From Chara braunii (taxonomy: Eukaryota > Streptophyta > Charophyceae > Charales > Characeae), in assembly GCA_003427395.1 (NCBI GenBank), contig BFEA01000003.1, positions 8,257,534 to 8,301,851 on the forward strand: a DNA stretch of 44,318 nt, written 5' to 3'. Positions 31,074 through 40,826 of this stretch are shown piece after piece; positions within the stretch are counted from its first letter, which is position 1; each line of letters begins with the position of its first letter. The position numbers and the translations under genes are program-made. The notes under the pieces are model-generated. The model saw only the letters and a program-made list of their open reading frames with translations. It did not search any database and was not told the origin of the DNA.

Positions 31074-32352
31074 CTACCCTCCATTCTGTTCCTTGATTTG
31101 GTTTGGTCTGGGAAGGTAATTCTGTGGATTAGGTCCCAAGGATCTTAACGCTTCTCCCTTCTGTCCTGATTTATGTAGGAGATTAGTTTGTTCTTGTGAG
31201 GTGGTTATCTCTTGTCTCTTCCTTTGTTCTGTATTCCCTATGATCCTTGCGTTCTTTCCCTGCCCTTCTGTATTAACTGGGCCTTCAGCCCTACGCGAAC
31301 CTGATGACTGTGTTCCTCTTCNAACCTGATGACTGTGTTCCTCTTCCCCCCCCTCCTCCATGATGCAGTTGTTGGCGTGGATGTTGGTGATGCTGCTGAG
31401 ATGGTAGCCATTCCAATGGTGGACGTGGTGGTTTCCTCATATCCCCTCGCCCTTCCCAGAACCATCCAAAAGGCTGACCCGCTTGGTTGATCTCATCATT
31501 ATACACCCACCCCTCATATCCTTGTGCTACAAGAATCCATCTGTGTGGCCTCTGCAGATCCTTTTTGAGATATTGATCTACAGTAGAAGCATGCTGTGGG
31601 TGGAGCGGATACGCAAATTCCGACATAAGGTGTCCATATGCTTTGCATTTGAAACACCAGGGTCGGAGTTTGTGCGCTGTATGAATCTGATAAATCCGCC
31701 CTCCTATTTTGAATGGAATAATGTCATCCAAGGAAAACGGTTGATCCTTTGGTATATCCAGTGCCAACATCAAATAATCATCTCGTTTGGCAACGTGAGT
31801 AGGCAGGGGGTCGATGAAGTCAACGATCTTATACTGCTGCCCAAAATCGTGGACGAATGCTGCTTGAACTTCAATTGGGATGTGTCTCAGTTCTACCCAA
31901 TAGAAGTCTCTCATTAGTTGATCCCTATTTTCCTCTGGTCCCACTTTTTTCGGCAGCCAAGGGTAAATGCGAGCCTCTGATCCTTCCCATTTCAGTTTCT
32001 TCCAACCATTCATCTGTTGTTTATCCTTTTCAAACATGCTGATGATTGTGAAGACTGTCGGCGAGATTGGTTGAATTAAGAAAAATTCAAATACAGCTTC
32101 AGGCCTATCCTTCATTGTCTCTAATCTTTTGCATATCCATTTTGTTTTATTGTTCATTGACCTTACTGCGCTGTTATCATAGAATATCCAATTACTTGCG
32201 TGTTTAGTATAGATCTCTTCTCTCTTCGCTAGTTTGTCCGTAGGATAAGCTTTCATTAGTGACTTTCTTCCCCCTTGATCAAATATGAGTTGTTCTGAGG
32301 CATGGAGGAAAAGAGTTAGGAAATAGGCTCTGGCTAAAGATAGATTCCTCAT
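31074..32352 (-). pseudogene. LINE ORF1 gag-like domain with zinc knuckle
   Basis: The reading from 32352 includes a gag-like fold like that of plant L1 ORF1 proteins (WKKLKWEGSEARIYPWLP, LMRDFYWVELRHIPIEVQAA). A CCHC-type knuckle follows in which the last Cys is replaced: CFKCKAYGHLMSEF. A Gln/His/Gly-rich tail comes next. Coding crosses a 24-25-bp duplication with an N at about 31298-31346, after which the frame shifts and continues to 31074. The protein would coat element RNA. The frame joins the 251-aa reading upstream through a TAA at 32359. Confidence 0.72.
31298..31346. repeat. Direct duplication of about 24 bp with an ambiguous base
   Basis: AACCTGATGACTGTGTTCCT occurs twice in a row, separated by an N at 31322. 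It shifts the LINE ORF1 frame. It is either a real small duplication or an assembly error. Confidence 0.8.
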
Positions 32353-32358
32353 TGGAGC

Positions 32359-33114
32359 TTAGAGTTCGTCACTCTGTGCGCCTGATGGGCCAATGGAGGA
32401 TCTGCTGATGTTTAATGTTTTGTCCTTCAGAGTCTCTCGGACTCTTTGCACCCAAGTGGGTTGGACTGTTGTGACCTCTGGCGGTGAAGGAGCTGATTTA
32501 GTTACGTTGGGATGAAGAGGGGATGAGTTGCTTACTGACTGCTTCTCCGTCTTCCCACTTGATGTAAGTGCAACGTTCCTTTCTTCTTCCGTCAATATCT
32601 CCCCCTCCATGTCCAAATCCCCTAGGCCATGAGGAGTATTTTCGTTGCGTAGTTCATTCTGAGAGGGTTGAGAAATACAGTGCGAATCCACAGAGTCTTC
32701 TCCCCCTGATTCAGTCTGTGGGTTCTGAGGATTTTGATGAGGAGAAGAGGTCATACTCATTCGTTGATTATTCTCATTATCCTTCTTTTGTTGCTTTGAA
32801 ATCATTACACCTTTACCTTGTGCAGNCGTTCCTCGATGCATATTAGCATCTGCTTGTGAATCTGATTGAGGCAAAACTTGATTGGGTAGTGTGCTGGAAG
32901 CGTGTGCAATCCTCTGTACACTACCCCCTTCCTGTCTGTGCCTGACCCTCTGACTTGCCTCACAACTCCCCAGCCCCATCCCTTGCGAACCATATCCTGC
33001 TCCTGGTCGTGTATACGGCGCGATCCCCAGATTCCGAGTAAGGGAATGCCTCATCGCTCCTTGATAAAAGAGGAGCGACTCTGGCCCCTTCCCTCTCCTG
33101 GCATTCAGCCTCAT
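32359..33114 (-). pseudogene. N-terminal region of LINE ORF1
   Basis: The ATG at 33114 has a favourable context (atcaaaATGAGG), and the 251-codon reading is in frame with the gag-like part, separated by one TAA. It is hydrophilic and Ser/Gln/Pro-rich with no domain I recognise, typical of the disordered N-terminus of ORF1 proteins. An N at 32826 leaves one residue undefined. Confidence 0.55.
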
Positions 33115-34640
33115 TTTGATAGTTTCTTCTTGTTTCTTGCGTTTGCTCAGAATTGTTGATATATATTATGATGAATTTATTATTGAGTACTTATTTAAGT
33201 GATGATGAACATCTCGTGACGTGGGCGGAAACCAAGTACTTTTAGGTTGGAGAAGGGAAGTCAACAGGGGAGAGGTCTAGGGAGTGATGACGCACCTTTC
33301 CTGATCAGCTGAATCATGTGACATGGGATGAGCTTTCCTTGTTGCCTGTAGCTCCCCCCGTTTTCAGTATCTTATAATACCGTGCCTGAGGAGTCCTTCT
33401 TTCACTTGTTGTTTTCTTCCAAGGGCTGACCAATGACCCTTTGCTCTATGCCCCTCTCCCTCGTTTCCTTTTCTCCTTACGACTCAGCTTTTAGTACTCA
33501 TTTCCCGTCTGAGTCTCCTTTTGGTACTTCTTTTCCTTGCCAGCCTTGATTTTACTCCTCTACTGTTTCCGCTCTCAACCCTGATATCCTCCTTTTCTTT
33601 CGGCTGGTGCTACGTATTGTCTAGCCCTCCTCTACCTTCTCACTCCTTGTGTACAATTGATATTCCGCTTTATGTCTGCCTATGGATTAACACAATCCAA
33701 CCTTGTTCACATAACCTAAACTAGCATCTGAGAAAATAAGTTATGGCTATGCTTGTATGATGGTTTTTTTTTTTTTTTTTTGAGCTTTTCTCTCCTGAAC
33801 TCGCCCACTCTGTATTCTTGCTTAGAATATCGTATTCTAGTGTCTGAGACAATAAATTATGACGTCACTCTTAAGATTGTATTGGCTTCTCCTAATCAGC
33901 TCTGAGTTCACCCACAACCGCATTTCTGTGTTCTTACTCGGGTATCGCCATGTGGAGGTATAGTCAAAACTCCCTTCCTANTATCTTTCACCCAGAGCCT
34001 CCTTGCCTCCTTGTTCCTACTGAACACAACCTCTTACTGCCAAATACCTATGACCTCTACCTNCCAATGGTGATTGTTAACCGGTGCTGACTAGACTGCG
34101 ACTTTGGCGCGGGATGACGTCAACATTTCTGACTCCACAATGAGTTGGCCCAAGATACTCTTTCGAAAGTCCTGACTACCTCCTCTCTTCATACATTCAC
34201 ACTACGAGGCNAGAATTGACGANTGTAGCTAATAATTATAGAATTGTAGATGGGATAGATAACCTCTCATGACTTGAGACCACCAGTCCCGATAGACTTG
34301 CCTGCTCTTCCTCCTTTTGTCCTTGTCTCAGTGGTTCACTCTTGATGACCATTTACTGACGAACTCCCGAAATATTCAACAGTCTGCGGCGTCAGGTACC
34401 ACCAATGTGTCACCTTCCACCGTCTGAAATGATAGTATTCGCTGTTGGAGAGTTGTGTTTACCTGCAGCAACGTTTTGATGTAGATGCCAATATCTTAAC
34501 GCCACACTAACCCGCACTTTGCCTTATCAAGGGCGCACTCCACCTACTCCATCGATGTTGAGATTCTCAACATTCCTCTGGCCTTCTGCCGTGCGTGGAA
34601 GCACTTCGGCTATGGAGCTTTTTGCGGACACCAGGCGATA
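33115..34640. other. LINE upstream region and unassigned DNA with a 116-bp imperfect tandem pair
   Basis: CTAGCATCTGAGAAAATAAG at 33721 recurs as CTAGTGTCTGAGACAATAAA at 33837. CACTCTGTATTCTTGCTTAG in the first unit matches a similar stretch near 33920. A T run lies at 33763-33781. Single N bases occur at 33981, 34063, 34211 and 34223. No gene is supported. On the minus strand this is the 5' side of the LINE, where tandem promoter units would be possible. Confidence 0.4.
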
Positions 34641-35124
34641 GAAAGTAGTGGACAGGTCTACCCTGCCTCCCAACCTTCCTTTGACTGGTGCTGATGTGGC
34701 TCCATGTCAGCCTGTGACGTGGACACAACAAGAGCCTTCGACTATGGTTGCGCGTGCGTTAGGCGCTCTGTCGAGCCACTCCAAACCTTCGAGATCCCCC
34801 CACATGTCCATCTTAAGTATTAACCAGCTCAGGGTTGCGGTCCCACTAGCAGTGCCACGTGGCTGAGGGGATACCGGCCCTATCCTCCTACAGTAGTGCA
34901 AGGTGTGTGATCTTCCGTGTTTGCCTCGTGGGGGAACGTTCCCTTCTTTTTTTCTCCCGCCCTTCACAGGGGGGGGGGGAGGGGGGACGTATCTTCCCCA
35001 TATTAATAACAAATTTAAAAAAAGGTCAGAAATAGTGAAAAAAAAAGATAAAAAGAAAAAAAAAAGAATTTCCTTTCACTGTTTTAACGACCTTGCAGTT
35101 CGCTGAAAAGGAAAAGAGAGCTTT
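34641..35124. other. Unassigned stretch with G-run and A-rich segments
   Basis: ORFs of about 70-100 aa here lack motifs. A G-rich run lies at about 34971-34986, followed by an A-rich segment to 35068. I see nothing further. Confidence 0.3.
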
Positions 35125-35636
35125 GGGGCTTGCCACACAGCCTTTCGAAACGTGCAAAATAGACGCAGCATCTTCGCCACACAGGCTTTAGAAACAAGTG
35201 CCATGGAAAATGTTTCGAAAGGTGTCAGACAGTTCCGCGTCGAAAGTCGTTTTGAAGGAGCACGATTGTCTTGCCTGGCACGAGCGTTTCTTCAAAAGCC
35301 AAGAGTGGTCTTGTGAAAAGTCCCACTCGACGGCCTATTGGCAAAAACGAAAAAGTAAGAAAAAGGGGCGATAAGAAGGGCCTGGCTCTACGACATGCAC
35401 AAAAGACAAAATTCATGGTGGGGTTATCTTTCCATGTTCTACGCAAATATTCACACTCTCGTTTTACACGCGTCAAGAGTAGTGGAGCGAGGTCCTAATG
35501 TGCATATCGAAAGGCCTCAGTGTTTCGGAAAGTCTGTGTGGCGAAGGGGGGGGTTCCTTTCGGCCGGCAGCCTTTCGAATGAAGTCTGACACCTTTCGGA
35601 AAATGCCGTCATTCGAAAGACTGTGTGGTGAGCCCC
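35125..35636. mobile_element. 512-bp foldback element, TIR GGGGCTTGCCACACAG, TSD TTT
   Basis: The left end GGGGCTTGCCACACAGCCTT and the right end read in reverse, GGGGCTCACCACACAGTCTT, match at about 21 of 24 positions. TTT flanks both ends (35122-35124 and 35637-35639). A smaller element of the CACTACTCTCG family is nested inside at about 35378-35495. No protein is encoded. Confidence 0.75.
35378..35495. mobile_element. Nested small foldback element related to 449-550
   Basis: The body matches the element at 449-550 in reverse orientation. The right terminus ends AAGAGTAGTGGAGCGAGGTCC, the family end seen repeatedly at 35.9-37.7 kb. The left terminus GGGCCTGGCTCTACGACATG is more diverged. 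Confidence 0.6.
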
Positions 35637-35920
35637 TTTGTCCATTGGAACCTCTCGCCAAAAAAACATCTCACCTTTGTTCCTATCTCTTGGGGCTCAC
35701 TTTGCTAGCACCCTGCTACGGTTTTCTCCGGTCAGGTCGAGCGGCAGTGGTCGGGTCCGTCACTCCGCGGCCATGCTGTTCCTCTAGTGCCAGCGGCGTG
35801 TCTGGAGTGTAGTTTTTGGCTGTGACAGACCTTTATTTGTTTCATGGGTGTTTTGCTGGCGTGTGATGGGGTGTGAACTGACAGTCTGTAGAGTTTTCCA
35901 TCTAGTGTGGGTGAGTGATA

Positions 35921-36325
35921 GGGTCTCACTCCACTACTGTCCCCTGTACGATTTCGTGTAGTTGGCCATCGCTCCACTTACTATACAAAATGTACCTTCA
36001 AAACTACGTGTATAGTTGTCAGATGGCACCCTCCAGGTTCGCCATACGATTCTGTATAGTTCCCAGCCTGCAAAAGTCGTTATTCTGAGGGTGGTCGAAG
36101 GAGGCCGCTGTTCGAACGTGAAATCGGATAGTCCGCCTGGAGTCTGGGCCGACAAACTGCTGTCTTGTAGTGCTCTAAGGGTGTTTTGTAGTGAACGGGA
36201 ACTGGAGACTTGTATAGCAGATAGTAAGTGGAGCAACGCCCGGTTTTATACGTTTTTTCGCGCTCTGACAGCTATACCCCAACTATACGAAATTGTGTAT
36301 AGTGGACAGTAATGGAGGGAGACCC
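35921..36325. mobile_element. 405-bp foldback element, TIR GGGTCTCACTCCACTACTG, TSD ATA
   Basis: The left end GGGTCTCACTCCACTACTGT pairs with the right end read in reverse, GGGTCTCCCTCCATTACTGT, and similarity extends about 45 bp. ATA lies on both sides (35918-35920 and 36326-36328). The interior is non-coding. The 3-bp A/T-rich duplication fits the PIF/Harbinger or CACTA groups; the family is unassigned. Confidence 0.78.
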
Positions 36326-36547
36326 ATAGGCTCTCTGTCCACTACTGTGCACTATACAGAATTTCGTATAGCGGCCATATAACAGTCAGAGCTAAAAAAA
36401 TCGTATAAACCGTGGCGTCGCTCCACTTCCTATCTGCTATACAAGTCTCCAATTCCTGAGTTCACTAAAAAATACCTGCACAGCAATACACGACAGCAAT
36501 TTGTCGGTCGAGACTCCATGTGCTCCATTCAATTTCGCAGTAGAACC

Positions 36548-36711
36548 ATTTTTAAATTTTTTTTTTTAACAGACATACCCTGAGTTGATGCTAGGGTAGC
36601 TGATAAGAGCATACTACCCTAGCACTCTCTGGGAGGCTCCATCTATTTGTGGGGAGCAGCACCTGCTGGAAAGCGGGTCCAGCGTCCCTCACATTGAAAA
36701 GTGAAATTTGA
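36548..36711 (-). mobile_element. 164-bp 5'-truncated LINE insertion with 21-bp TSD
   Basis: The insertion is flanked by ATTCAATTTCGC[A/G]GTAGAACC at 36527-36547 and 36712-36732 (one mismatch). On the minus strand it ends in an A run (T11 at 36557-36567) and carries the LINE stem-loop. It has no coding sequence because only the 3' UTR was inserted. Confidence 0.85.
36665..36683 (-). other. LINE 3'-UTR stem-loop, copy 3
   Basis: GCTGGA-CCCGCTT-TCCAGC on the minus strand gives a 6-bp stem about 98 nt from the A run. The loop fits the CCCSSTT consensus of the other two copies. Confidence 0.65.
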
Positions 36712-37141
36712 ATTCAATTTCGCGGTAGAACCAATTCCTGAGATCACTACAAAATACCCATACAGCACTACATGACAGCAATCTGTCGGTCCAGAGTCCA
36801 GGTACTCCATTCAGTTTCGCGGTAGAATGCCGACCTCCTTCGACCACCCTCCGAGTAACGACGTTTGCAGGCTGGGAACTACACGGGATCGTGTGGTGAA
36901 TTTGGAGTGCACCATCTGACAAATATACGTTGGTTTCCGAAGGTACATCGGGATAGTACATTGGGATAGTAAGTGGAGCGGTGTCCCACTATCCGAAATC
37001 GTACAGCAGATAATAGTGGAGCGAGATCCACTATGATCGTCTTTGATTCTCGTCACAGGTACCTTGAAGGCATTGGTTGGTGCCCACCTCAGGATATCAG
37101 TTGTCAGGCAGCCGTTGATGCTTATTCACAACCGAGGTTAA

Positions 37142-37716
37142 GGGCCTCGCTCCACTACTGTCCACTATACAAACTTTTGCGTAGTTCGTGGACAGCTGTG
37201 AGAGTGAGCCGAAACCTTGGAAACCGGGCATTGCTCCACTTACTGTCCACTGTTCCACTTACTGTCCACTGTACAGCACTCCGACGGTGAATGCACTACA
37301 AGACAGGGCATAGGCCCTCGCTCCACTACACAACACAATACATGCATCTAGACGCATCTGGACCAGGTGCATTGGGATGAATCCAACACTTCCAATGCAT
37401 CTGGTCTAGAATGCTTCTAAATGCATGTAGAGTGTTGTGCAGTGGAGCGAGGCCCATAGAAAGCATTTTGTCAGCTCAAACTCCGAGTACACTGTCAAAG
37501 TTCGGGTCGGCATAGTTTGTTCCTTGAAGGACTTTCCACAAAACGAATTTTGCAGGCTGGGAACTGGACAATCCCGGACAGTGGATTGTCCGACTTCTCC
37601 CTACTGTCCGATTTCTCCCTACTGTCCGAGCAGTTTTTCACATGGACAGTGGACAGTACATGGAGAGACGCCCCACTGTCGATTTTTCTATAGTGGACAG
37701 TAGTGGAGCGAGGTCC
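37142..37716. mobile_element. Third family member, TSD TAA, interrupted by a nested element
   Basis: The left end GGGCCTCGCTCCACTACTGT and the reversed right end GGACCTCGCTCCACTACTGT differ at one of the first 20 positions. TAA flanks both ends (37139-37141 and 37717-37719). The interior resembles the other two members (TTTTGCAGGCTGGGAACTGG). The element at 37313-37455 is inserted into it. Confidence 0.82.
37313..37455. mobile_element. 143-bp near-palindromic foldback element, TSD ATA
   Basis: The arms are about 52 bp: GGCCCTCGCTCCACTACACA versus, in reverse, GGGCCTCGCTCCACTGCACA. They continue with CATGCATCTAGACGCATCTG-like sequence on both sides. ATA flanks both ends (37310-37312 and 37456-37458). 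Almost the whole element would fold into one hairpin. Confidence 0.85.
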
Positions 37717-37719
37717 TAA

Positions 37720-38676
37720 GTTGGATCATCACTTACAGTGTAATCAGTTAGGGGATTCTGCAGACTGTTCAGGCTTCACCCTCCTCATGAGTCAGCCGGT
37801 GAAACTCCGACGAAACAGTTTGTCACAGCCCCTCATTTGTTGCCCTCTTCTCCCTCCCTCTCTGCCTACGGTTTACCGGTCAGCTCTGTTTGACTAGATA
37901 TATGTGTGTATGTATATATTATCTGTGGTGTAATTTGCAGGCGCCTATGACTGTAGGAGGAGTGGAACAGCAGGGCGTTTTCTCCAAGTTCTAAACCGAC
38001 AACAGAACATAGCACAAATGGATTGCCAATGTCAGACTATTAGTTATCAGTACCGATTGTGGGCCTTGCCACAGCACTCTCGAAAAGTGAAAAAACGAAA
38101 AAGAAAAAGGAAAAAAATGAAAAAGACAAAAATGTGGCGGGTGCATCCAGCCATCTTCTTGAGGGAAGTTCATTCTCATTTGCACATTTGGAGAGTGGTG
38201 TGGCGATGCCCTGTGATCATCCAATCAGTCTTCAATGACAGATCAATTGTTTTAGCAGTGAGTTTGTCGTGACCCCCAATATTACGCCGTTGGGAGTTGA
38301 GGAAAAAATGCTTTTCGATTTTTTATTATTATTATTTCCCCCCCCCCTCGAAATTCAAATCTGATGCCCGGGTCCTCACTTTTTTTTTGAAATATACCTT
38401 TTTCGTTAGCATTTTGTTTTTGTGCTTTTTTGTTTTTTTTGTTTTCTTTCCCCGGAAATTGCACTTTTATTAACAGGGCCCAGTGCCCAAGGCAAATTAC
38501 ATCATCAGGATAGTCAACAACAAGGACGCAGGGTTGTCCTGCCCCTCCAGGAGCTCAGAGCCCCGTCCTTGCGTGCACAGTCTTCACACTCGTTACCCAA
38601 TCGCGGCACCAGCCCTGCCAACAAACCATGTCTACTCTCATCTACAACCTCCCTGGCTACACTCTTAACCCAAACA
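37720..38676. other. Unassigned stretch, Lys-codon-rich and AT-rich segments
   Basis: An A-rich plus-strand segment (38080-38132) gives a basic short ORF that I regard as compositional. T-rich and C-run sequence lies at 38330-38450. No gene is supported. Confidence 0.25.
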
Positions 38677-38830
38677 AATCAAAACTACCAATTCCAAATA
38701 GACGAAATTCTAACAGGCCACAGAAAAAAACGAAAATACGAATCTTAACGCAAAAGGAATCAAAACTACCAGCCAATTCCAAATAGACAAAATTCTAACA
38801 GGCCACAAAAAACGAAAATACGAAAAGCCA
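38677..38830. repeat. 81-bp tandem repeat, two copies
   Basis: AATCAAAACTACCA starts at 38677 and 38758. Both units continue with AATTCCAAATAGAC, AAATTCTAACAGGCCACA and ACGAAAATACGAA. Confidence 0.85.
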
Positions 38831-38913
38831 AAAAACCCACCTACATAGATGCTAATTCCAACCAAACAGGTAAATAAACAATAAAACCCGACTCAATACG
38901 CAAACCTGTCAAG

Positions 38914-38973
38914 GGTATCTAAGCTCTCCAGCACAACTTTGAAGGTATCTAAGCTCTCGAACACAGCTTCCAA
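38914..38973. repeat. 30-bp tandem repeat, two copies
   Basis: GGTATCTAAGCTCTC starts at 38914 and 38944, followed in both by an ACACA-containing half with a few substitutions. Confidence 0.75.
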
Positions 38974-39541
38974 CACAAGGCTGTCACGGGCATCCAAGTA
39001 TTTTCCACTTCGGCACCCTGCAGCGAACCAAACGCCGGCAACAGAACAAATTAGGGTCGCCCACCTATCATAAATCCAATGCGTTTTGAGTTCAAGCACG
39101 GCGTCGTAGAAAATACCACTGTCCCACATCCCTATCCCAGCCTTCCAATTTCCCACACACCCTGTCTCCTCACCAAGCATCAAGCCACGGCCAGCAACAG
39201 ATCAAATAGGGTTGCTCACCTATAAAATCGCGAACCATTTTGCTCGAGCAAGGTATTCCTACATCGAACCAGCGAACATCAACCCTAGAACAGGATCATT
39301 GTCAACGCCACAAAAAACAAGGAGCCAACGCGAGGACACACAGCGGTGGGCATCAAAAAGGAAAATCCCACAAAACACGCAGGCTAAGTAAGGAAAGAGC
39401 GAAGAACAAGAAAAATCAGACATAGGGAAAGAGCGCAAAAAAAAAAAAAAAATCAGACAAACCTAACTCGAAGCATTCAAACAAAACGCAACATCCAATT
39501 TCCGAACCACCCCTAGCACCAAACCTAACCCTCAACAAGCG

Positions 39542-39733
39542 ATGCATGCCCGATGCGATCTTCTTGGAGAGGATCTTGAATCTTCATCTCCCGGCGAGAG
39601 CTACTGTTATTCCGACCTCAAGTCATTGCCTAAAGCGGCAGCCAAAAAGTCAACGCCTAAAGCGGCATCTTCAGCCAAGAAGTCAACCCTTAAAGCGGCT
39701 TCTTCAACAACATCTTCAACCAAGACTCCATAA
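39542..39733 (+). CDS. Short Lys/Ala/Ser-repeat ORF, histone H1-tail-like composition
   Basis: The 63-aa reading begins MHARCDLLGEDLESSSPGES and then has three imperfect repeats: LPKAAAKKST, PKAASSAKKST, LKAASSTTSST. The composition is like the C-terminal tail of linker histones. The DNA under it is an imperfect tandem repeat of about 27-30 bp. It could be a small exon or simply a coding-looking minisatellite; no globular histone fold is present. Confidence 0.25.
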   Translation: MHARCDLLGEDLESSSPGESYCYSDLKSLPKAAAKKSTPKAASSAKKSTLKAASSTTSSTKTP

Positions 39734-40820
39734 CGAAGACCAGAGTGCACCAGCACGCTGATCAAGCTCCATACCCGGTAAAGGAGCATCCTCCTGCGAG
39801 CACGCCACACCCACACAGCAACGCACTCTTGACTCAGCACGCCAGTATAACCACGCCTAACCCATGGCTAGGAGCTGCAGGGGCAGATGAGACCAGTGTA
39901 ATGAAGCCTGCAGATTCTCAGTGGACTGTACATTGGGCCGAGGGCGAAGCTCGGGGCTTGCCTCGGTCGGGTCGCGTCTTAGATTAGATTCGTAATTTTG
40001 TTTGGCTGAGGGCTAACCGAGAGACCTATCTGTAAGGAAAATTTGTGAGGGACATATCTCCAAATTCCGGAAAATACAGCCCGTACTAACTGAATTTCCT
40101 ACAGCTACCCTAACTGCGAATAGCAGACCCGGGCTACCCCTATGACAGCCAGGCCCTATAGGCCTAAGCTGATAGACTGTCCTATAGCCTATAGCCGGGT
40201 TGGGAGAGGCCCTAGAGGCCGAAACAGAATCGGTACTGGTCGGTCAGTCAGTCCGGTTTAGGTCGAGTCTAGGCTAGTTTAGACTATAGATAGGATGGGC
40301 ACATCAGTTCAGGGCTTTTGGCAGTTGGTACTGAGTACATCGCTGCTGCGCGACGCGTGAATCGGAAATGGTGACGGCTCAGCGTGGAAGGAGACAGGCA
40401 TAGCCAGACCTTCCGAGCGCCGGCCATAGCTGGGACCTGCGCTGTACTCTGCCAGCATGCAGGGGCTGACAGAGGTCTGGGCTATCGACGTCTGCTGGAG
40501 GCGAGAGAGGTTAGTGCCCTGCTGGACCCTCCTCCGAAGTGGGGTTCCAGGGTGGTGATACTGCAGCCATAGCTGCAGCTTCTTTCTCAGAGGTGATCTT
40601 GTCGGGGTTTGGTGGCGCTGCTGCAGACTTCCATTCGGGAAGTCTTACGACACTTCGTCATCATCAGGTACTGTGGCGCTGGTCTTCTTCTTCATCCTCT
40701 GAGTGGCGCTTGGCCTCAGATGCCTGTTTCAGGGTGGCGCTTCCCTCAGGAGGCTGTATTTGGGTGGTGCTTGATGTTTCAGGGGCTCAGGGGTGTTACG
40801 GGTGCTAATCAGGGTTGGGG
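39734..40820. other. Probable upstream part of the plus-strand LTR, boundary not found
   Basis: GGTGGCGCT or GTGGCGCT words recur between about 40610 and 40740. If the primer site at 41181 is real, the LTR must begin somewhere here; TGTAAGGAAAATTTGTGAGG near 40031 is only a guess. No gene is supported. Confidence 0.3.
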
Positions 40821-40826
40821 AGTGAA

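Larger units (their letters stand above)
26217..33760 (-). mobile_element. L1-type LINE, nearly full ORF1 and EN-RT, lacking its 3' end
   Basis: Order on the minus strand is 5' UTR (from about 33.7 kb or higher), ORF1 in one dominant frame (33114-28828), and ORF2 with endonuclease and RT (28768-26217). The 3' third is gone where the Ty3 remnant begins. Each ORF has a handful of stops and two or more frameshifts, so decay is moderate. Confidence 0.85.
36329..37029. mobile_element. Second member of the same family, opposite orientation, with LINE insertion
   Basis: Termini GGCTCTCTGTCCACTACTGT and, in reverse, GGATCTCGCTCCACTATTAT bound the element. The interior matches 35921-36325 in reverse; CAGGCTGGGAAC and TCCTTCGACCACCCTC are examples. 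An internal block of about 95 bp (AATTCCTGAG to GCGGTAGAA) is duplicated, and a LINE 3' fragment has inserted between the two copies at 36548-36711. The flanking trinucleotides differ (ATA and ACT). Confidence 0.65.

Noticed and set aside
35977-37300. Short ORFs within the foldback cluster
   Set aside because: All are 60-105 aa, overlap on both strands and follow the inverted repeats; no transposase motif is visible.
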